Below are positions 60,121-64,000 of a DNA stretch of 64,000 bases, in pieces; positions within the stretch are counted from its first letter, which is position 1, and each line of letters begins with the position of its first letter. The DNA comes from UBA6168 sp041741095 (GTDB taxonomy: Bacteria; Bacteroidota; Bacteroidia; Chitinophagales; Saprospiraceae): positions 1 to 64,000 of the forward strand of contig JBGSKQ010000099.1 of NCBI GenBank assembly GCA_041741095.1, read 5' to 3'. The notes under the pieces are model-generated. The model had not been told where the DNA came from. It saw only the letters and a list, made by a program, of their open reading frames with translations, and searched no databases. A program made the position numbers and the translations under genes.

Positions 60121-61009
60121 CGAATTGGCAGAAAAATACCCAGAGGTCAAGCACCTGATGGAAAAAGTAGAGCGTTACGAGAAGAACGACTGCTTCCCGC
60201 CCGGCCATTTTTATTCGCCCGTGTTCTCTATTGAAGACCTCCAGGCGAGGGAAGACAAAATCTGGAAAGGTATCGATATAAGGGAAGTGCCCGGCGTGGA
60301 TCTCAATGACGAAGGCCAGGTGGCCTTGGTCCAGCAATTGGAGGCTTATTATGAGGAAATGCCCTTTAGCAAAGACATCGAAGGGCTGCGCTATTCTTTT
60401 GAAAATAATTTCTATTCCTATACCGATGGGATCATCCTCTACTCCATGATGCGGCATTTCAAGCCCAGGAAAATTGTGGAAGTAGGATCGGGCCATTCGT
60501 CTGCCCTGATGCTCGATACCAAGGAATATTTCAACATGGACACCGAGCTGGTGTTCATCGAACCATATCCCGACAGGCTGCACTCTTTGCTGCGGGAGAC
60601 GGACAGGGATAGTTGCAGCGTGATCATCAGCGCTGTGCAGGAAGTGGATCCGGCTTTCTTTTCGGCGCTCGATGCGGGCGACATCTTGTTCATTGACTCA
60701 TCTCACGTGGTGAAAACGGGCAGCGATTTGCACTACCTGATCTTCGAGGTGATACCCTCGCTTAAAAAAGGCGTCATTATTCATTTCCACGATATTTTTT
60801 ATCCATTTGAATACCCTAAAAAATGGGTGTTCCAGGGGCGGAATTGGAACGAAGATTATTTTTTGCGGGCATTTCTGATGTACAACACGGGCTTTAGGAT
60901 TGCCTTCTTTGCACATTTCCTGCACGTACACCACAGGCATGTTTTTAAAAATATGCCCCTGTGCTACAAGAATGGGGGTGGTAATATTTGGCTGGAAAAA
61001 ATTGTTTAA
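60110..61009 (+). CDS. Class I SAM-dependent methyltransferase
   Basis: 299 residues from ATG 60110, within the end of the previous gene. Motif I IVEVGSGHSSALMLDTKEYF, then LVFIEPYPDRLHSLL, GDILFIDSSHVVKTGSDLHY and HFHDIFYPFEYP match the Methyltransf_24/CmcI-like group. It probably O-methylates sugars of the glycan, in line with its operon neighbours. Confidence 0.88.
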   Translation: MNLSELAEKYPEVKHLMEKVERYEKNDCFPPGHFYSPVFSIEDLQAREDKIWKGIDIREVPGVDLNDEGQVALVQQLEAYYEEMPFSKDIEGLRYSFENNFYSYTDGIILYSMMRHFKPRKIVEVGSGHSSALMLDTKEYFNMDTELVFIEPYPDRLHSLLRETDRDSCSVIISAVQEVDPAFFSALDAGDILFIDSSHVVKTGSDLHYLIFEVIPSLKKGVIIHFHDIFYPFEYPKKWVFQGRNWNEDYFLRAFLMYNTGFRIAFFAHFLHVHHRHVFKNMPLCYKNGGGNIWLEKIV

Positions 61010-61015
61010 AACATT

Positions 61016-61729
61016 ATGATCATATCCCTGCACATGCCTAAGACGGGAGGGACGAGTTTCCTGGAATTGCTGAGCGGGCATTTTAAAGGTGCTTTTATGA
61101 AAGATTATGGCGATAGGCCCATGAGCATGCCTGTCGGGGAGCGAATTTTGAAGGCGAAAAAAGCGAGGGTAAAAAATAGTATTTACGGACAGTTTTTGCT
61201 CCGGTATCAAGGAATACAGTGCATTCACGGTCATTTTTTACCGTACAAGTATCAATGTTTTTTAAAAGAGCAGGATGTCGCATTCGTCACTTGGCTCAGG
61301 GATCCTTTCGAACGGTTTACTTCTCATTACCATTATTGGCGCAGAACCTATAGCAAGCAGGCGGTCAATCCGTTTCATATAAAAATGGTGGAGGAAAATT
61401 GGTCGTTTGACGACTTCTGCTTTTCACCGCATTTTCAGAATTTTTACGCCAGCTTTCTTTGGAACTTCCCTATCGAAAACTTCGATTTCATCGGCATTAG
61501 CGAATATTACGAATCGGAGATAACTTGGTTCGCCAATCATTTTTTAAAAGAAAATTTAATAGAGATTGCCCATAGAAATGTGAATCCCGAAAAGAAAAAC
61601 ATGGTGTCGCCAGATGAAAGATGGCTGGAAAAATTCAAGAAATTTCATGCCTTGGATTATGCCATTTATGAATACGCACTGCGAAAAAGATTGGAAAGAT
61701 GTAATGCCGAACGTCTTCCATCTGCATAA
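61016..61729 (+). CDS. Sulfotransferase, Sulfotransfer_2 type
   Basis: 237 residues. PAPS loop SLHMPKTGGTSFLELL at the N-terminus, 3'-phosphate site TWLRDPFERFTSHYHYWRR near residue 93. The pattern resembles heparan/chondroitin-type sulfotransferases (Sulfotransfer_2). Six bp after the methyltransferase gene. Confidence 0.9.
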   Translation: MIISLHMPKTGGTSFLELLSGHFKGAFMKDYGDRPMSMPVGERILKAKKARVKNSIYGQFLLRYQGIQCIHGHFLPYKYQCFLKEQDVAFVTWLRDPFERFTSHYHYWRRTYSKQAVNPFHIKMVEENWSFDDFCFSPHFQNFYASFLWNFPIENFDFIGISEYYESEITWFANHFLKENLIEIAHRNVNPEKKNMVSPDERWLEKFKKFHALDYAIYEYALRKRLERCNAERLPSA

Positions 61730-61743
61730 CCATTCAGTTTGAG

Positions 61744-62874
61744 ATGAAGCGCAACGCACAAATCAATCCTAAAAATATTGGTCTGAACTGCTTGATTTCC
61801 CTCATGGCCATCTTGTTGACATTACTGTTGGGTGAGGTGCTGGTTCGGATATTTTCGCCACAACAATTGACCCTACAGAACAACAAAATCTGGATGCCAG
61901 ATTCTCAATTAGGTTGGAAAAAAGCGCCCTTTGTAAATGAATTCATCAATACAGGCGAACAGACCGTTTCGATTGTGACCGATTCGTTGGGATATAGAAT
62001 AAACAAGAATCCAGTTACAGGCAAGGAGTGCCAACAGGTTATCTTATTCCTCGGAGATTCCTTCCTCGAATCGCTTCAAGTTGAAAACGAAGACACCTAC
62101 CCAGAACTGTTGTGCAAAAAATTGAATAAAAAGCGGACGCCCGGATATTGCGCCGTGAATACTGGGGTTGGAGGCTGGGAACCCTCGCAATATTACTTGC
62201 AAGCAAAATTGGAATTGGAAAGAAAGCATTACAACCTCGTCGTTGTTGGCATATTCCTGGGCAATGATTTCATCCAAAAGTTCGACACCATCATTCCGCC
62301 TCGCCAGCCCATCAGAAAACACAGCCTGCGGCTGCCCAAATCGCTTGAAAAAAGAGAGTTGCAAACAGCGCTTTGGAAGCCCGTTAAAAACTACTTGTCT
62401 GCCCGTTCGCACCTGTTCGTGCTGCTCAAAAAAAGCGTGGAATATTATGCTGCCAAAGAGACGGGCGGACAATATATTGAACCCCAATTTCTCAAGGCAA
62501 ACGATAAGGCGGGATTTTGGGAAGTGACATTGAATGCCTGCAAACACTTACAAGAACTGGCAAATAGAAAAAAAACGCCACTTGTTTTTTGCTTTTTGCC
62601 CACCACCTATCAAGTGGATGAACGCCTATTTTTTAATTATCTAAAGGCGGCAGGCGTGGACAAAGCATCGGTAGATCTTGAACTGCCAAATAGGATTTTT
62701 GGAAAGATGTTGGCTGAAGGCGGTATGAGGGTCGCCGATCCGCTGCCCTTTTTTCGTGAACAAGGAAAAAAAGGGACGCTATTCGGCAAAATCGATAGGC
62801 ATTTTAACGAACTGGGACATTTTTCTGTTGCCGAATTTATCTATCCCTTGGTTGACTCTATCCTTCAGGATTAG
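61744..62874 (+). CDS. Membrane-anchored SGNH/GDSL-family protein
   Basis: 376 residues. An N-terminal span (LISLMAILLTLLLGEVLVRI) precedes an SGNH domain: block I FLGDSFLES, block III-like VVVGIFLGNDF, and a C-terminal DRHFNELGH with the catalytic His. Such proteins in glycan loci add or remove acyl groups on sugars in the periplasm. Last gene of the exporter operon. Confidence 0.82.
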   Translation: MKRNAQINPKNIGLNCLISLMAILLTLLLGEVLVRIFSPQQLTLQNNKIWMPDSQLGWKKAPFVNEFINTGEQTVSIVTDSLGYRINKNPVTGKECQQVILFLGDSFLESLQVENEDTYPELLCKKLNKKRTPGYCAVNTGVGGWEPSQYYLQAKLELERKHYNLVVVGIFLGNDFIQKFDTIIPPRQPIRKHSLRLPKSLEKRELQTALWKPVKNYLSARSHLFVLLKKSVEYYAAKETGGQYIEPQFLKANDKAGFWEVTLNACKHLQELANRKKTPLVFCFLPTTYQVDERLFFNYLKAAGVDKASVDLELPNRIFGKMLAEGGMRVADPLPFFREQGKKGTLFGKIDRHFNELGHFSVAEFIYPLVDSILQD

Positions 62875-62897
62875 CCTTACATAAATCTCCGCAAACG

Positions 62898-62933
62898 AAA
62901 AAAGCTTCCTGCGAATGTGCAAGTGGCTTTTTT
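62898..62933. terminator. A/T-flanked hairpin between convergent genes
   Basis: AAAAAAGC (62898-62905) and GCTTTTTT (62926-62933) pair around a partly structured loop, 24 bp after the SGNH stop. It can end transcripts from both sides. Confidence 0.45.
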
Positions 62934-62960
62934 CAAAACCAGTTTGTGATGGCTATTAGC

Positions 62961-63782
62961 TCATAGATAACCAGCTAGCTCCATCCCTTTTTCAAGCTTG
63001 GTTTTGATTTTTTCAATCAATTCAGGGCTTATTTCGTCTTGGTAATTCCTGCGGCTGCCTTTGTTAATAAATTGTATGTTTTTTTCATTGAACACTTTTT
63101 TTCTTACAGGTGAATAAAATGCACCCCTAATCTCATTTTGTATTTCGTATTGCTCTAATTTCTTCATGTTTTCAAATGAAGATAGCACACAGCTTTTTTC
63201 GATATTTTCAGAAGTAAACCCAAGTTCTAATTTTGAATTCAGATCAGAAATAACCCCAACTGTATCTTCAATTAAATCCTCATACCTGATTAAATAAACC
63301 GGGATTTCTTTATTGATATCCAACCAGGAGACTACGTTGTGATTCCAACCCCCTGCATATTCACTTGGACTGTTGGGATCCATGCCTTTTTCATCTGCGT
63401 AGTTGATAAAAATTTGTATTATTTGATCCCTGCCTTCAGGAGTGGCAAAAACTTCCATCCCTTCCAAAATATAGTGGTCTATCCTGGACATCAGCGTATT
63501 CAAAGGGTTTCTTACGATATAGATACAAACGCTAATGTGCTCGCTAAACGGAAGGCCTTCATGGTAGGGGAAATGGCTTTTCACAAAAAATTTTTTTCCA
63601 GTTTTCAGCTTTTCCTGGATTTTATCGTCCTGCAACCTTGTCGTCAAATAAAAAAAATTGACATCAGCCGATTGCTTCAGTACTCCATAAGTGCATGTGT
63701 ACATCAGAAACCTAAACCAAGTGGCTCCCGACTTTGGGTATGAGCATACGTAGTATATTGGTTTATCTTTTCTAAAATCCAT
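62961..63782 (-). CDS. Sulfotransferase, Sulfotransfer_1 type
   Basis: 273 residues. PAPS loop VCSYPKSGATWFRFLMYTC near residue 13, and 3'-phosphate site YIVRNPLNTLMSRIDHYI near residue 90, as in the classic Sulfotransfer_1 family. It lies on the opposite strand from the exporter operon and is clearly more AT-rich than its neighbours, pointing to separate acquisition. Confidence 0.9.
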   Translation of the reverse strand: MDFRKDKPIYYVCSYPKSGATWFRFLMYTCTYGVLKQSADVNFFYLTTRLQDDKIQEKLKTGKKFFVKSHFPYHEGLPFSEHISVCIYIVRNPLNTLMSRIDHYILEGMEVFATPEGRDQIIQIFINYADEKGMDPNSPSEYAGGWNHNVVSWLDINKEIPVYLIRYEDLIEDTVGVISDLNSKLELGFTSENIEKSCVLSSFENMKKLEQYEIQNEIRGAFYSPVRKKVFNEKNIQFINKGSRRNYQDEISPELIEKIKTKLEKGMELAGYL

Positions 63783-63789
63783 AGAATGG

Positions 63790-63835
63790 CTAAAAAAGAA
63801 GCGCCAACCAACATCTTCTGCTGATTGGCGCTTTT
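63790..63835 (-). terminator. Hairpin terminator for the T9SS-tailed gene
   Basis: AGCGCCAA (63800-63807) and TTGGCGCT (63825-63832) form a stem followed on the minus strand by TTCTTTTTT, about 30 bp past the stop of the gene that enters from the right edge. Confidence 0.6.
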
Positions 63836-63865
63836 ATGTGAAATCTAACAAATGGTAGATTAATA

Positions 63866-64000
63866 TTAGTTGTTTATGAGCACCATTTTCTTGGTGTCAA
63901 TGATTTTGCCGTCAACAACGAGTGTATAGACATAATCACCAGGAGCCAATTCCCTTGCTTTGATGTTCAGAGCCCCAACGCCTTCGGCTTTTGGCAGGTC
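63866..64000 (-). CDS. C-terminal tail of a T9SS-secreted protein (cut by the window edge)
   Basis: The last 44 codons read ALNIKARELAPGDYVYTLVV, then DGKIIDTKKMVLINN and a stop at 63868-63866. This matches the type A C-terminal sorting domain of the type IX secretion system, often attached to tail-fibre-type surface proteins. The passenger domain lies outside the window. Confidence 0.8.
   Translation of the reverse strand, partial: DLPKAEGVGALNIKARELAPGDYVYTLVVDGKIIDTKKMVLINN

Overview
The window reads as a piece of a Bacteroidota genome, most likely Saprospiraceae-like, with moderate GC. The signs are a SusC/SusD pair, a SusR-type hybrid two-component regulator, TAnnTTTG-type promoters, a T9SS type A C-terminal tail, and three neighbouring giant secreted proteins that share another C-terminal domain ending in a Gly/Asn-Cys motif. 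The genus is an inference.

Layout. 1-300: edge of an IS3-type insertion sequence and a small membrane ORF it may have truncated. 0.8-6.4 kb: an unrecognised protein with a C-terminal carboxypeptidase-regulatory-like domain, then a 1345-residue hybrid sensor kinase riddled with in-frame palindromic DNA insertions. 6.5-20.1 kb: four large secreted proteins (a beta-helix-like repeat protein, a YadA-head-like repeat protein, a reprolysin-type metalloprotease, and a sortilin/BNR-propeller protein with P domains). 20.4-29.1 kb: glycan assembly (glycosyltransferases of types 2 and 4, polytopic membrane proteins, VanZ-like, DUF2304). 29.3-32.4 kb: a complete plasmid-type module with AT-rich centromere-like repeats, ParA, a ribbon-helix-helix partner, 21/22-bp iterons and a Rep_3/RepB initiator. 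32.5-47.9 kb: phosphorus-related genes (DUF5690 transporter, PhnZ-like HD oxygenase, phosphonatase-like HAD hydrolase, FAD oxidoreductase, PhoX-like DUF839 phosphatase). These surround a SusC/SusD pair, a nucleotidyltransferase-like pair, an HNH pair, an ECF sigma factor and small conserved proteins. 48.2-63.8 kb: a KilA-N protein, then an ABC-exporter polysaccharide locus (Wzm/Wzt-like) followed by a sulfotransferase-GT4-GT2 fusion, two paralogous GT-C-like membrane proteins, a methyltransferase-sulfotransferase fusion, a second methyltransferase, two more sulfotransferases and an SGNH protein. The right edge holds the T9SS tail of another secreted protein.

How they fit. The 49-63 kb locus looks like a sulfated, methylated and possibly acylated surface glycan made in the cytoplasm and exported by ABC transport. 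The phosphonate-type enzymes with PhoX and SusCD suggest scavenging of organic phosphorus. The replication/partition module says either that this contig is (or contains) a plasmid or chromid, or that a plasmid integrated. At every scale the DNA carries short palindromic elements. One type sits inside coding sequence; another supplies the start codons of two divergent genes. These are the most unusual features of the window. No tRNA, rRNA or CRISPR array was recognised.
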